Source of the DNA: Acidobacteriota bacterium | GTDB taxonomy: Bacteria; Acidobacteriota; Terriglobia; Terriglobales; Acidobacteriaceae | NCBI GenBank assembly: GCA_021813745.1 | Contig: JAKAJO010000059.1 | Coordinates: 1-47,047, forward strand | Reading direction: 5' to 3' | DNA: 47,047 nt | Made by a program: the position numbers and the translations under genes | In this document: one piece after another, positions 17,523-27,435 of the stretch | Layout: the number at the start of each line of letters is the position of its first letter | Position numbering within the stretch: position 1 is the stretch's first letter | Notes under the pieces: model-generated | What the model was told of the DNA's origin: nothing | Databases searched by the model: none | Seen by the model: the letters and a program-made list of their open reading frames with translations, nothing else

Positions 17523-18101
17523 TCAAAAATTCCACACCAGCCCCGTCGAGAATCGCCCAAAGTTTGTCGGCAGGCTGGACTCATACTCGGGGATCAGTGT
17601 CACAGCACTCTGGATGAGCTGAAAATAGGAGTACTGGTAGCCCCCGTCAATGCGCCACGCAAATCGCTTTGAGATGGGCGTATCCACACCGCCACCCAGC
17701 ACAGCCGCAAAGGACGCCGTCTGCGCCGGCGTCTGGTTGGCACCCCAGTAGCGGTTCGCGCCGCCGGTTCCGCCGAGCCCCTCGACAAACAGGCTCTCCC
17801 GCCCAAACCGGTGGCTGTATTCTGCGCCGCCCAGGATGAAAAATGGGTGCTGCGGTGCATTGAGATTGGTGCCGCGATAGCCCGTCGTATCCACCTTGAA
17901 GCGCAGCCCGTGCCACGCCGGAAAAGCGAACGAGAAGTCCCATCCATTCAGCGGCTGGTGCGATCCAGGCACGCCGTTCAACGAGTTGGAGAGCCAGCTG
18001 TATCCGGCAAAAAGCTGGTAGCGCGACTGCGCCAGACATCCACCCTGGGCCAACCAGCCCAGAACTGTTGCCACCAGGAAACCACGCACCAATTTCCGCA
18101 T
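17523..18101 (-). CDS. Small outer-membrane beta-barrel protein
   Basis: 192 residues from ATG 18101, preceded by a near-perfect GAGGAGG. The signal peptide (1-25) ends GGCLAQ. The mature protein starts SRYQLFAGYSWLSNSL, a common opening of acidobacterial eight-strand barrels, and ends GLVWNF with the C-terminal Phe assembly signal. Glycine-rich turns and alternating aromatic strands continue throughout. The function is not predictable. It is convergent with the polygalacturonase and divergent from the interrupted small gene at 18313. Confidence 0.78.
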   Translation of the reverse strand: MRKLVRGFLVATVLGWLAQGGCLAQSRYQLFAGYSWLSNSLNGVPGSHQPLNGWDFSFAFPAWHGLRFKVDTTGYRGTNLNAPQHPFFILGGAEYSHRFGRESLFVEGLGGTGGANRYWGANQTPAQTASFAAVLGGGVDTPISKRFAWRIDGGYQYSYFQLIQSAVTLIPEYESSLPTNFGRFSTGLVWNF

Positions 18102-18312
18102 TCGCCTCCTCGATGCGTTGACCTTGCTTACGCCATCGGCCTTCTGATCCCATGTTATCGTGGGAGTCGTGCGCGCAAGCTGGTTCAATACCACCTTACG
18201 CGATTCATGGATTCTCCACCTTGCACAACTCGCCCGGTGGTATGCTGATCAAACCGTCAGCCGGCCCCCTTGCCGGTGCGCGGATTTCCAAACGCAAGAG
18301 AAGGAGAACGCC

Positions 18313-18582
18313 ATGGGAATCCTTGAAGAAGCAGCGGGCGCATTTGCCGCCGTCGAAGGCGTTAAGAAGCTCGATCCAAACGCTGGCATCCTCACCGAAG
18401 GGATTGCGGCCGTTGCAGGTTTCGAAGGCACAAAGGAGATCACCGAACTCATTGACAAGAAGGAAGAAGAGAAGTCCGACTCGAACGGCTGCCCCTCTCG
18501 ATCTCACTTCCTCCACCGCGGAGAACATGCGTATCTTGCTCCACGTGTGCCCTGGAAAATCAAAAGGGAATTACATACTTAA
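18313..18582 (+). pseudogene. Small gene interrupted near its 3' end by the IS1595-type element
   Basis: The ATG at 18313 has a good AAGGAG 6 nt upstream. The encoded protein begins MGILEEAAGAFAAVEG and has a helical Ala/Gly-rich part followed by a charged KKEEEK stretch. I do not recognise a family. The frame runs into the IS left end, which supplies the last five residues and a stop inside the terminal inverted repeat. Removing the IS and one 8-bp target copy makes the same frame run to a TAG at 20154-20156 (117 residues rather than 89). That restored tail passes through a terminator stem, so either the original gene was longer than expected or its native end was already unusual. Confidence 0.5.
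18558..18565. repeat. Target site duplication, left copy
   Basis: AATCAAAA occurs directly before the left IS end and again directly after the right end (20048-20055). Eight bp is the known duplication size of the IS1595 family. Confidence 0.92.
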
Positions 18583-18589
18583 TTCCCTG
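18566..18589. repeat. Left terminal inverted repeat of the IS
   Basis: 24 bp, perfect reverse complement of 20024-20047. It contains stop codons of two different frames: the host ORF (18580-18582, plus) and the 45-residue IS ORF (18579-18581, minus). Confidence 0.93.
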
Positions 18590-18716
18590 ATTCCTTTTCT
18601 TTCTTCGGTTTGCGCCTGTCGTATTTCTTGCGTTCTCGCGGCGGTTTTTGTTTTGTTTCGGGCCTGTATTTGAGTACCAAATCAGCCATGTGATCGAGGA
18701 TTTTGGGTGGTTTCAT
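18579..18716 (-). CDS. Small basic ORF coupled to the transposase, function unknown
   Basis: 45 residues, starting MKPPKILDHMADLVLKYRPE. The second half is almost wholly charged (KPPRERKKYDRRKPKKEKE). Its ATG overlaps the transposase stop as ATGA, so it can be translated by reinitiation, and its stop lies inside the left inverted repeat. About 15 of 45 residues are Lys or Arg, which suggests a nucleic-acid-binding tail or accessory peptide. The overlap and charge make expression plausible, but there is no homology argument. Confidence 0.5.
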   Translation of the reverse strand: MKPPKILDHMADLVLKYRPETKQKPPRERKKYDRRKPKKEKESGN

Positions 18717-19630
18717 TGAATCAACCTCGCGTAAGTCAGACGCTTGCCGTCAACGGCCTCAACGAAGCTTTCAAGCCGATCAAGAGTGTGCCGCTTCACG
18801 TCGCCTTCATTGAGGCGGAAAGTGAACTCGTCAACGTAACGGCTGAGGTGCTTAGGGCTGGCGTGGTGATACACCCCGTGCATTCCGCGCTTCATTACCG
18901 CCCACACGCTTTCAATCGAGTTGGTGTGAACCGTTCCACGCCGATATTCACCAGCCGAGTGAGCTACGGTGTCATGGTCGAAAAAGAGTCCTGCAAGGCC
19001 AGCGTAACCACTCGCTTCATCGGTCATTATCTGCGACCCGACTTCGACGTGCTCAAAGATAGCCCCTTGCAAAGCCTCTTTATCGGTCGCATCAATCGTC
19101 TTTGCAATTACCTTACCGCCGCGCTCCCGAAGACCAACCACGGCAGTTTTGCCGACCGATCCGCGACCGGCGCGGAGTTTCTTCGATTCGTGCTTGTTGC
19201 TTTCCTTGCCACCGAAAAAGGCTTCATCTACTTCAACTGTGCCTTGCAGTTTCTCCAACTCCCCCGCGCAGGCTTCGCGAAGCCGGTGAAGCATGAACCA
19301 GGCCGATTTTTGCGTAACGCCGATCTCTTTAGCAAGTTGCATCGAACTGATACCTTTGCGAGCGGTGACAAGCAAGTACATGGCATAGAGCCACTTATGC
19401 AGAGGGATGTGCGACCGCTCGAAGATCGTTCCGGTGCGGATCGTGAAATCAAGTTGGCACTGATTGCAGCGATAAAAGCCATTCTTACGTTGCGTCAGCC
19501 GCTCTCCCGATGCACAAGTGGGACAGACCGAGCCGTTAGGCCAGAGGCGCGATTCCAGATAGGTTCGCGCCGTGGCCTCGTCGGGAAACATTTCAAAAAG
19601 CTGGAAGGTGCTGATGGTGGATTTGCTCAT
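18713..19630 (-). CDS. IS1595-family (ISXO2-like) transposase
   Basis: 305 residues from ATG 19630 (MSKSTISTFQLFEMFP). An N-terminal zinc ribbon has four Cys (36, 39, 55, 58: CPTC and CNQC). A helix-turn-helix-like region follows (KGISSMQLAKEIGVTQKSAWFMLHRLR). The DDE-type core has Asp135 (EVDEAFFGG), Asp204 (IMTDEASGY) and the HTNSIESVWAVMKRG block (His235, Asn237, Glu240) typical of ISXO2-like enzymes. No frameshift or stop interrupts it. It catalyses cut-and-paste-type transposition of the surrounding element. Confidence 0.95.
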   Translation of the reverse strand: MSKSTISTFQLFEMFPDEATARTYLESRLWPNGSVCPTCASGERLTQRKNGFYRCNQCQLDFTIRTGTIFERSHIPLHKWLYAMYLLVTARKGISSMQLAKEIGVTQKSAWFMLHRLREACAGELEKLQGTVEVDEAFFGGKESNKHESKKLRAGRGSVGKTAVVGLRERGGKVIAKTIDATDKEALQGAIFEHVEVGSQIMTDEASGYAGLAGLFFDHDTVAHSAGEYRRGTVHTNSIESVWAVMKRGMHGVYHHASPKHLSRYVDEFTFRLNEGDVKRHTLDRLESFVEAVDGKRLTYARLIQ

Positions 19631-19714
19631 AGATGGCCTCAATGCCGGGGTTACGCACCCGGCACCCGTGACCAACGGGGCGCTCCGCTTACCGTGGAGA
19701 CGGCGCGGCGAAGG

Positions 19715-19930
19715 TTATTTAGTAGCGTCGAACCATTCGGCGTCGGCATCTTCACTTTCTTTTTCTTCGCGGATGCGCGTAACGCCGCTTTCAAGAAGGG
19801 CAAAAAGCTGAGGATAGCGGCCTTCTTCTTTCCAGGTTTCAAGATCACCTTTGCTCAAATGGCTGAAGGAACCGGTCATCTCACCATTCTTCACTTCGTA
19901 GATTTCGGTCAATGGAAACATTTCGCTCAT
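19715..19930 (-). CDS. Small acidic passenger ORF in the IS, function unknown
   Basis: 71 residues from ATG 19930, with GGAG 7 nt upstream; a TTG two codons earlier is less likely. The sequence starts MSEMFPLTEIYEVKNG and includes KGDLETWKEEGRYPQLF and an acidic end (EEKESEDADAEW). It lies upstream of the transposase in the same direction, with an 84-bp gap that could hold regulatory signals. I do not recognise a family. It could be a passenger or a regulator of transposition. Confidence 0.55.
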   Translation of the reverse strand: MSEMFPLTEIYEVKNGEMTGSFSHLSKGDLETWKEEGRYPQLFALLESGVTRIREEKESEDADAEWFDATK

Positions 19931-20023
19931 TTTCAATCTCCATGAGGCTGGTTGCCTCTGATGTTTTTAAGGTACTTGATTCCCTCACATTTGTCAAGCG
20001 TTATTTTCAGCTTTTTTCAACGG

Positions 20024-20047
20024 CAGGGAATTAAGTATGTAATTCCC
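20024..20047. repeat. Right terminal inverted repeat of the IS
   Basis: 24-bp perfect mate of 18566-18589. The element ends ...AATTCCC and is followed directly by the second AATCAAAA copy. Confidence 0.93.
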
Positions 20048-20055
20048 AATCAAAA
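20048..20055. repeat. Target site duplication, right copy
   Basis: Second copy of AATCAAAA. Its final AAAA forms the base of the terminator stem that starts at 20052. Confidence 0.92.
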
Positions 20056-20091
20056 GCGGCTCTTCCCCATCTCCGGGAATGAGCCGCTTTT
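20052..20091. terminator. Bidirectional intrinsic terminator between the interrupted gene and the BI-1 gene
   Basis: AAAAGCGGCTC pairs with GAGCCGCTTTT over 11 bp, and the loop can extend through TCCC/GGGA. The A- and T-tracts make it work in both directions. The IS inserted exactly at its left base, and the duplication preserved the stem. Confidence 0.85.
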
Positions 20092-20152
20092 GTCTTGAAG
20101 CTGCGCTTTTCCGCTTGCCGGCCGCTTCCTCCGCACGGCCACTACTTCTGGC

Positions 20153-20923
20153 TTAGTTGCGGTCGCGCATCTTTGAGAGCAGTCGCAGGATCTCCAGGTA
20201 CAGCCACACCAGCGTCACCATGATGCCGAAGGCGCCGTACCACTCCATGTAACGCGGCGCGCCGTAGGCCACGCCCTGTTCAATGAAGTCGAAGTCCAGC
20301 ACCAGGTTCAACGCGGCAATCGCCACAATGAAGAGGCTGATGCCGATCCCCAGCGTGCCTGAGCCGTTCACCGCATTCAGGTGCACGCCAAAGAATCCCA
20401 GCACCATCTGCACCAGGTAGAACACCATGATGCCGCCCGTCGCCGCAATCACGCCCAGCCGGAACTTCTGCGTCACGCGGATGATCCGCGCGCTGTAAGC
20501 CAGCAGCAGCACAAAAAGCGTGCCAAAGGTCAGCCCGACCGCCTGAATCCCGATACCCGGATACCGCACATCAAACATGGCCGACGCGCCGCCCAGGAAC
20601 AGTCCTTCCAGCAGCGCATACACCGGCGCGCTCACCGGCGACCACTCTTTCTTGAAGATGGTCACCATCGCGGCAATAAAGCCGCCTATCCCGCCCAGCA
20701 GCATCAGCGGCGCCACCGCCGCCAGGTCCCGTCCACCCAGAAAGACGTGCCAGGTCCAGGCCGCTGTCGCCAGCACGCACACCAGCAGAATGCCGGTCTT
20801 ATGGACCGTTCCGTTCAGGGTCATGCGATCCGCTGCATCAATCGTGCCGCCATATCCGCTGCCCGCCAGCCGGCGAAACGTCTCGTCGCCCAGCGCCGGG
20901 TTGGATGTCTTCATCAGGGCCAT
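20153..20923 (-). CDS. Bax inhibitor-1/YccA family membrane protein
   Basis: 256 residues from ATG 20923 (MALMKTSNPALGDETF), with GGAGG 7 nt upstream. Seven hydrophobic segments occupy about 50-250. Conserved elements of the bacterial YccA-like branch are present: TFRRL near the N-terminus, ALLEGLFLGG, FGTLFVLLLAY and the C-terminal DFDFIEQGV and MEWYGAFGIMVTLVWLYLEILRLL. The acidic pair DFDF is the calcium/pH-sensing Asp region in characterised BsYetJ relatives. Predicted to be an inner-membrane ion leak or stress-related protein. It is preceded by a strong leader hairpin. Confidence 0.88.
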   Translation of the reverse strand: MALMKTSNPALGDETFRRLAGSGYGGTIDAADRMTLNGTVHKTGILLVCVLATAAWTWHVFLGGRDLAAVAPLMLLGGIGGFIAAMVTIFKKEWSPVSAPVYALLEGLFLGGASAMFDVRYPGIGIQAVGLTFGTLFVLLLAYSARIIRVTQKFRLGVIAATGGIMVFYLVQMVLGFFGVHLNAVNGSGTLGIGISLFIVAIAALNLVLDFDFIEQGVAYGAPRYMEWYGAFGIMVTLVWLYLEILRLLSKMRDRN

Positions 20924-20946
20924 GTGTTTTCCTCCGTACTTCCCAA

Positions 20947-20998
20947 CAGGCTTCCTCTTGCTCCACGTCGATTGATGCAAGCAATCTCGGGAAGCCTG
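20947..20998 (-). promoter_or_regulatory. Leader hairpin upstream of the BI-1/YccA gene
   Basis: CAGGCTTCC (20947-20955) pairs perfectly with GGAAGCCTG (20990-20998), and an inner TTGCT/AGCAA stem (20958-20962 with 20980-20984) continues it. The structure ends 23 nt before the start codon. There is no T-tract, so it is more likely a translation or stability element than a terminator. Confidence 0.45.
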
Positions 20999-21070
20999 CC
21001 TCTTAATAGTTTAAGACGCAGAATTGAGGTAAAAGGTGCGAGCGCAGTCCGGCCCCGCAACCGGCTCTCC

Positions 21071-22870
21071 CTACAGCGGATACCGCTCCCCCTCCACACA
21101 CCGCCGCGCCACGGCCCGGCTCAGCGCCACCCCATCCACCGGCTCCATCCGCGCCAACCGGCGCAGAATCACCAGTTGCGTGCGCAGTGTATCGCCATCA
21201 TTGCAGGCCCCCAGCACCCGCTTGGCTGCGTGGTCGCACTGCGCCAGGCCCTCCTCTGCCAGCAGGCCGGTCATCTCCGCAGCCGCCTGCGCCGGCTTGC
21301 GGCCCGCCAGGGCCAGCTTCCGTGCTCGCAACAGGGCCGACTCCAGCGCGTACACCTGCATGATCATGTCCGCCAGATCCGCCATCACTTCCTGCTGATC
21401 TTCGAGGCCCATCATAAATCGCTGGCTCGCTACGCCCGCCGCAAACAGTGCCATCTTCCGCATCGCGGCAAGCACGGCGGCCTCGTGAGTCAGAGGTTCG
21501 CCCTTCTCTGCTGCCCCATCCAGCGAGGGCGGCTGCATCACTTCGTCCATTACGCGCTTGATTGCTGGCAGCAGCGCCAGCTTTCCCGTCATCGCCCGCT
21601 TCATCAGCCAGCCGGTCACGATTAGCCGGTTGATCTCGTTCGTGCCCTCAAAGATCCGGTTAATCCGTGCATCGCGGTAGAAACGCTCCGCCGGATAGTG
21701 CTCCACGTAACCGTAGCCGCCCATCACCGCTACGAGCTCGTCGGCCACAAAGCTCAGCATCTCCGATCCGTAGACCTTCAGAATCGAACATTCCACTGCA
21801 TACTCTTCAATCCGTCTTTGAATCTCTCGCGGCTCATGCGCCTTGTCCGCGCTCAGCTCGCTCATCGCCGCATCCATCAGCCCCGCCGTGCGATACGCCA
21901 TTGACTCCGCCGCATAGAGCCGCGCCGCACTCGTCGAAATCTTCCGCTGAATTAGCCCAAACGCCGCAATCGGCTTGCCGAACGCAACCCGGTCCTTCGC
22001 GTAGCGAATCATCTCCGCCAGTCCTCGCCGAGCCCCGCCCACACATGCCACACCCAGCTTGAAGCGCCCCACGTTCAACACATTGAAGGCAATATGGTGG
22101 CCCTTGCCCGGCTCGCCCAGCAGATTCTCCACCGGCACCTTGCAGTCCGTCAGCACCAGCGGACAGGTTGACGAACCGCGAATCCCCAGCTTGTGCTCCT
22201 CCGCGCCCACCGTCAGCCCCGGCGTGTCGCGCTCGATGACAAACGCCGAGAACTTCTCGCCGTCAATCTTGGCAAAGACCGTGTAGAGCCCGGCGATTGC
22301 GGCATTCGTGATCCACATCTTCTCGCCGTTGAGCGTGTACGACCTGCCATCGGCTGAGAGCGTCGCACGCGTGCGAATATTCATCGCATCCGATCCCGAG
22401 CTCGCCTCCGACAGCCCGTACGCACCAATCCACTCTGCCGTGGCCAGCTTCGGCAGGTAGCGCCGCTTCTGATCCTCCGTGCCATACCAGACCAGCGGTA
22501 GCGTCGCGATGCCGATGTGCCCGCCAAAGGCCGTCGAAAAGCTGGCAAGCACGGAGATGTGGTCGGTGATGAGCGTCGAGCTCACCTTGTCCAGCCCCAT
22601 TCCACCGTACTCCTCGGGGATATCCACCGCCGTCAGTCCCAGCTCGCCCGCCTTGCGCAGGAGGACCGCCAGCACCCCCGGCTTCTTCGCCTCGATCTCC
22701 TCGGCCACCGGCAGCACTTCATCGCGCGCAAATTGCGCCGCCGTCGCCGCAATCTGCCGCTGTTCCTCATTCAGGTCCTCCGGCGTCAACACCTCCGCCG
22801 GCATCCGGTCTTCCAGCAAAAAACTGCCGCCAGCGGCGGCAACAATGGCAAATGATTGGGTCGAAGACAT
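21071..22870 (-). CDS. Acyl-CoA dehydrogenase, long (VLCAD/ACAD9-like) form
   Basis: 599 residues from ATG 22870 (MSSTQSFAIVAAAGGSFL), with a perfect AGGAGG 4 nt upstream. The core ACAD fold is clear: EYGGMGLDKVSSTLI, AYGLSEASSGSDAM (FAD site, substrate contact), KMWITNAAIAG, GIRGSSTCPL, VAFGKPIAAFGLIQ, and the catalytic-loop region VMGGYGYVEHYPAERFYRDARINRIFEGTNEI. About 180 extra C-terminal residues form the second helical domain of the very-long-chain type. It oxidises acyl-CoA at C2-C3 and passes electrons to ETF. It is divergent from the glycosyltransferase gene; no other beta-oxidation gene is nearby. Confidence 0.93.
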   Translation of the reverse strand: MSSTQSFAIVAAAGGSFLLEDRMPAEVLTPEDLNEEQRQIAATAAQFARDEVLPVAEEIEAKKPGVLAVLLRKAGELGLTAVDIPEEYGGMGLDKVSSTLITDHISVLASFSTAFGGHIGIATLPLVWYGTEDQKRRYLPKLATAEWIGAYGLSEASSGSDAMNIRTRATLSADGRSYTLNGEKMWITNAAIAGLYTVFAKIDGEKFSAFVIERDTPGLTVGAEEHKLGIRGSSTCPLVLTDCKVPVENLLGEPGKGHHIAFNVLNVGRFKLGVACVGGARRGLAEMIRYAKDRVAFGKPIAAFGLIQRKISTSAARLYAAESMAYRTAGLMDAAMSELSADKAHEPREIQRRIEEYAVECSILKVYGSEMLSFVADELVAVMGGYGYVEHYPAERFYRDARINRIFEGTNEINRLIVTGWLMKRAMTGKLALLPAIKRVMDEVMQPPSLDGAAEKGEPLTHEAAVLAAMRKMALFAAGVASQRFMMGLEDQQEVMADLADMIMQVYALESALLRARKLALAGRKPAQAAAEMTGLLAEEGLAQCDHAAKRVLGACNDGDTLRTQLVILRRLARMEPVDGVALSRAVARRCVEGERYPL

Positions 22871-23110
22871 ACGCCTCCTGACTGGGTCAACATTACGCCA
22901 ACCCTGCGCGCGCCCGCAACCGCACATGCTCCCTTCGGCGTGCGCTCCATCGCGTACAATTGCCTTGATCTCAGTCGTGGAGGCCCTGCCCTGTTCGCCG
23001 CGCTTGCCGCCAGCCTTAGTCTCTCGCCCTGCACGCTCCGCAGCCTCTCACAGCAGGCCCTCGCGTCTTTTGTTTTCGCCCCTCAGAACGGCTTTCGCCA
23101 CTACCTCAAA

Positions 23111-24676
23111 ATGCAGTACGCCGATCAGACCTTTAAGGGCCTTTACCACTGGAACTGGTTTGATCTTTCGCTGCTCATTCCATATTTCGCCGTGATGATT
23201 GCGCTCTCCTTCTACGGCGTACACCGCTACACCCTCTGCTATCGCTACTTCAAGTTCAAGAAGAATTACGATCCCAACCCGCCGCGCCGCTTTGAAGAGC
23301 TTCCCCGTGTCACCGTCCAGTTGCCCATCTTCAATGAGCAATTCGTCATTGACCGCCTCATCGAAGCCATCTGCGCCATGGAGTATCCGCGCGAGAAGTT
23401 AGAAATCCAGGTCCTCGACGACTCCACGGACGAAACGCAGGAAGTCGCCTCCGCCATCGTCGCGCGCTATGCGGCCATGGGACATCCCATCGCCTATATC
23501 CATCGCACCAATCGGCACGGCTTCAAAGCCGGCGCCCTCGATGCCGGCCTCAAGGTTGCCCAGGGTGAGTTCGTCGCCATCTTCGACGCCGACTTCGTCC
23601 CACCGCCTGACTGGCTCCTGCGCGTCATCCATCACTTTGCCGAGCCCGAAATCGGCATGGTGCAGACTCGCTGGGCCCATCTCAATCGCGACTACAGCCT
23701 CCTGACGCGCATTGAGGCGATCCTGCTGGACGGCCACTTTGTCATCGAGCACGGCGCACGCGCCCGCACCGGCGACTTTTTCAACTTCAACGGCACTGCC
23801 GGCATGTGGCGCCGCCAGGCCATCTCCGACGGAGGTGGTTGGCAGCACGACACCCTCACCGAGGACACTGACCTCAGCTATCGCTCCCAGATGGCCGGCT
23901 GGAAATTCAAGTACCTGCCCGACATCGAGTGCCCCTCCGAACTGCCCATCGAGATGACCGCCTTCAAAACCCAGCAGGCGCGCTGGGCCAAGGGCCTCAT
24001 CCAGACCAGCATCAAAGTCCTTCCCCTGATGTTCAAGTCCAACGTCGAGCGCCGCATCAAAGTAGAGGCCGTCTATCACCTCACGGCCAACCTCAGCTAT
24101 CCCCTCATGGTTATCATGACGGCTCTGCTCATCCCGGCCATGATCGTCCGCTTTTATCAGGGCTGGTTCCAGATGCTGCTCATCGACTTCCCACTCTTCA
24201 CCGCCTCCACACTCTCCATCGCCGTCTTTTACGTCGTCAGTGAGCGTGAGCTCTTCCCCAGAAGCTGGATGAAGACCTTCCTTTATCTACCATTCCTGAT
24301 GGCGCTCGGCATCGGCCTCACCGTCACCAACACCAAGGCAGTGATGGAAGCGCTCCTCGGCATCAAGAGCGCCTTCGTGCGCACGCCCAAGTACCGCGTC
24401 GCCCAGAAAGGCGAAAAATCAAAGGCCGCAAAGTACCGCAAGCGGCTCGTTCTCGCGCCGTGGATCGAGCTGCTCATCGGCGGCTATTTCTTCCTCGCCA
24501 TTCTCTACACGTTTTCCAACGAGAACTACTTCACCGCGCCCTTCCTGGTGCTCTTCGTCATTGGCTACTGGTACACCGGCCTCATGAGCCTGCTCCAGGG
24601 CCGCTTTGAGCGCTGGCGTACGGGTGCCAACACCGACGAGGAGTCCAGCCCCAAACCCTTCCCGGTGGGCGTGTAG
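23111..24676 (+). CDS. Membrane glycosyltransferase family 2 (cellulose-synthase/CslA-like)
   Basis: 521 residues from ATG 23111 ([16 protein letters not shown]). The frame is open to 22856 but the added part is not protein-like, and no clear ribosome site marks either start. One N-terminal membrane segment (about 15-40) is followed by the GT-A domain: [10 protein letters not shown], the DDSTDET block, [11 protein letters not shown] (the DxD Asp pair), [21 protein letters not shown] (catalytic TED) and QQARWAKG, a form of the processive Q(Q/R)xRW motif. Four to five more membrane helices follow. It probably makes a beta-linked polysaccharide (mannan, glucan) from nucleotide sugar and exports it. 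No BcsB- or PilZ-like partner is adjacent. Confidence 0.87.
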   Translation: MQYADQTFKGLYHWNWFDLSLLIPYFAVMIALSFYGVHRYTLCYRYFKFKKNYDPNPPRRFEELPRVTVQLPIFNEQFVIDRLIEAICAMEYPREKLEIQVLDDSTDETQEVASAIVARYAAMGHPIAYIHRTNRHGFKAGALDAGLKVAQGEFVAIFDADFVPPPDWLLRVIHHFAEPEIGMVQTRWAHLNRDYSLLTRIEAILLDGHFVIEHGARARTGDFFNFNGTAGMWRRQAISDGGGWQHDTLTEDTDLSYRSQMAGWKFKYLPDIECPSELPIEMTAFKTQQARWAKGLIQTSIKVLPLMFKSNVERRIKVEAVYHLTANLSYPLMVIMTALLIPAMIVRFYQGWFQMLLIDFPLFTASTLSIAVFYVVSERELFPRSWMKTFLYLPFLMALGIGLTVTNTKAVMEALLGIKSAFVRTPKYRVAQKGEKSKAAKYRKRLVLAPWIELLIGGYFFLAILYTFSNENYFTAPFLVLFVIGYWYTGLMSLLQGRFERWRTGANTDEESSPKPFPVGV

Positions 24677-24718
24677 CCGGCTCCCCAGTCAGCAAAGAAC
24701 CCAAAGAATGGAAGAGCC

Positions 24719-25189
24719 GTGCAGACTGCCTCCAACACGCTACCGCCTCACTTCCTGCTGATTTTTCCGTTCTTTATCTTTGGCGTCTGGGTGCTTGTCA
24801 GCTTGCTCACCAGCTCCTTGAGCGGCTGGGGTCTGCTTGCCAGCCATTTCAGCTCGGACCGGCAGCCATCGGGGAACACGACAACAGCAGGACCGTTCTT
24901 TTACGTCGTCTATCTCCGCTTCTGGACGCACTACGGCAGCATGGTTCGCGTCACCGCCGCAAACGATGCGCTCTACCTCTCGGTACTGTTTCTATTCCGC
25001 ATCGGCCACCCGCCACTTCGCATTCCCTGGAATGAAATCCGGTTCTCGACCACAACCTACTTCTTCCGCCGCTACATGGTCCTCACGCTCGGCACAGACG
25101 AGCAAGTTCCCATGCGTATCTCGCAGCGCATGGCGAGGAACCTCGGCCTCACCGAGCGGTTTTCCGCTCCATCTGCTCCGATTGACTAA
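24719..25189 (+). CDS. Membrane-anchored protein of unknown function
   Basis: 156 residues from GTG 24719, with GGAAGAG a few bases upstream, 42 nt after the glycosyltransferase stop. One strong N-terminal membrane helix (FLLIFPFFIFGVWVLVSLL) is followed by a mainly beta-rich soluble part with LRIPWNEIRFS, which resembles PH-like or bacterial YdbT-type beta domains only loosely. It may be co-transcribed with the glycosyltransferase. No recognised family. Confidence 0.65.
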   Translation: MQTASNTLPPHFLLIFPFFIFGVWVLVSLLTSSLSGWGLLASHFSSDRQPSGNTTTAGPFFYVVYLRFWTHYGSMVRVTAANDALYLSVLFLFRIGHPPLRIPWNEIRFSTTTYFFRRYMVLTLGTDEQVPMRISQRMARNLGLTERFSAPSAPID

Positions 25190-26824
<1,635 letters not shown>

Positions 26825-26928
26825 GTCCAGGCTCGCGCCGCCACGTTGCCGGCACCGTCAACAAGCAGGACCGCCTCCGGGAGGTTCTGCAGCGGCACCC
26901 ACCGGCACAACTCGAAAGGTTGATTCCG

Positions 26929-27417
26929 TTGCAAGAAGCGCATCGCCCCATCCACAAATCCTCGGTCCGGGTAAGCGCATGGTTGCCGGTCCTTATCGGC
27001 ACCGTGATGATTGCTGCAACCTCCTCCAATGCCTTCAGCTCGGACCACACCAGCCAGCCCTTCCGCTGGATCTATGAGGCGCTCTTCGGCCCTGTCTCCA
27101 ATCTGCGTTGGGCGCATATTCACTTCTATATCCGCAAGGGAATGCACTTCTCCGGATACGGCGTCTATGGCCTCCTCTGGCTCCGCGCCTGGTGGCTTAC
27201 GCTGCCAAAATCCCGTTATTTTCAAGACGCGATTCTCGCCGTCCTCGGCTGCGGCATTGTCGCCAGTTCTGACGAATTCCACCAGAGCTTTTTGGCCCAT
27301 CGCACCGGCTCGCCCCGCGATGTGCTGCTCGATTGCTGCGGCGCCATGACGCTGCTGCTGCTCTCGTACCTGGCTCTCCGCATCTTCCGCCCGGAAAAAC
27401 TCACTCACTCCGCCTGA
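26929..27417 (+). CDS. VanZ-like family membrane protein
   Basis: About 162 residues if translation starts at TTG 26929, which has AAAGG about 9 nt upstream; TTG 26920 or ATG 27007 are alternatives. VanZ-like hallmarks are the early SSNAFSS, GKGMHF-type segment RKGMHFSGYGVYGLLWLRAWW, the conserved ASSDEFHQSFLAHRTGSPRDVLLDCCGA block and a final hydrophobic helix. Four membrane helices are predicted. VanZ proteins are linked to low-level teicoplanin resistance in enterococci, but most homologues, including this chromosomal one, have unknown roles. Confidence 0.8.
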   Translation: MQEAHRPIHKSSVRVSAWLPVLIGTVMIAATSSNAFSSDHTSQPFRWIYEALFGPVSNLRWAHIHFYIRKGMHFSGYGVYGLLWLRAWWLTLPKSRYFQDAILAVLGCGIVASSDEFHQSFLAHRTGSPRDVLLDCCGAMTLLLLSYLALRIFRPEKLTHSA

Positions 27418-27435
27418 CCTGCGCTGCCGGCCTCT

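Larger units (their letters stand above)
18566..20047 (-). mobile_element. IS1595-family insertion sequence (ISXO2-like), complete, 1482 bp
   Basis: The ends are 24-bp perfect inverted repeats (18566-18589 and 20024-20047) beginning GGGAATTACATAC. An 8-bp target duplication (AATCAAAA) flanks them. Each end is itself partly palindromic (GGGAATT/AATTCCC). Three minus-strand frames are inside: an upstream 71-residue frame, the transposase, and a 45-residue basic frame coupled to it. The transposase frame is intact and the ends match perfectly, so insertion is probably recent and possibly active. It abuts the 5' A-tract of a terminator hairpin. Confidence 0.95.

Noticed and set aside
18707..19945. 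412-residue plus-strand frame across the IS
   Set aside because: Antisense of the intact transposase and its upstream frame; no similarity to known protein features.
26865..26890. Terminator of guaB
   Set aside because: A good stem (GCAG..CTGC with CCTCC/GGAGG) exists, but no T-tract follows; termination there is not supported.
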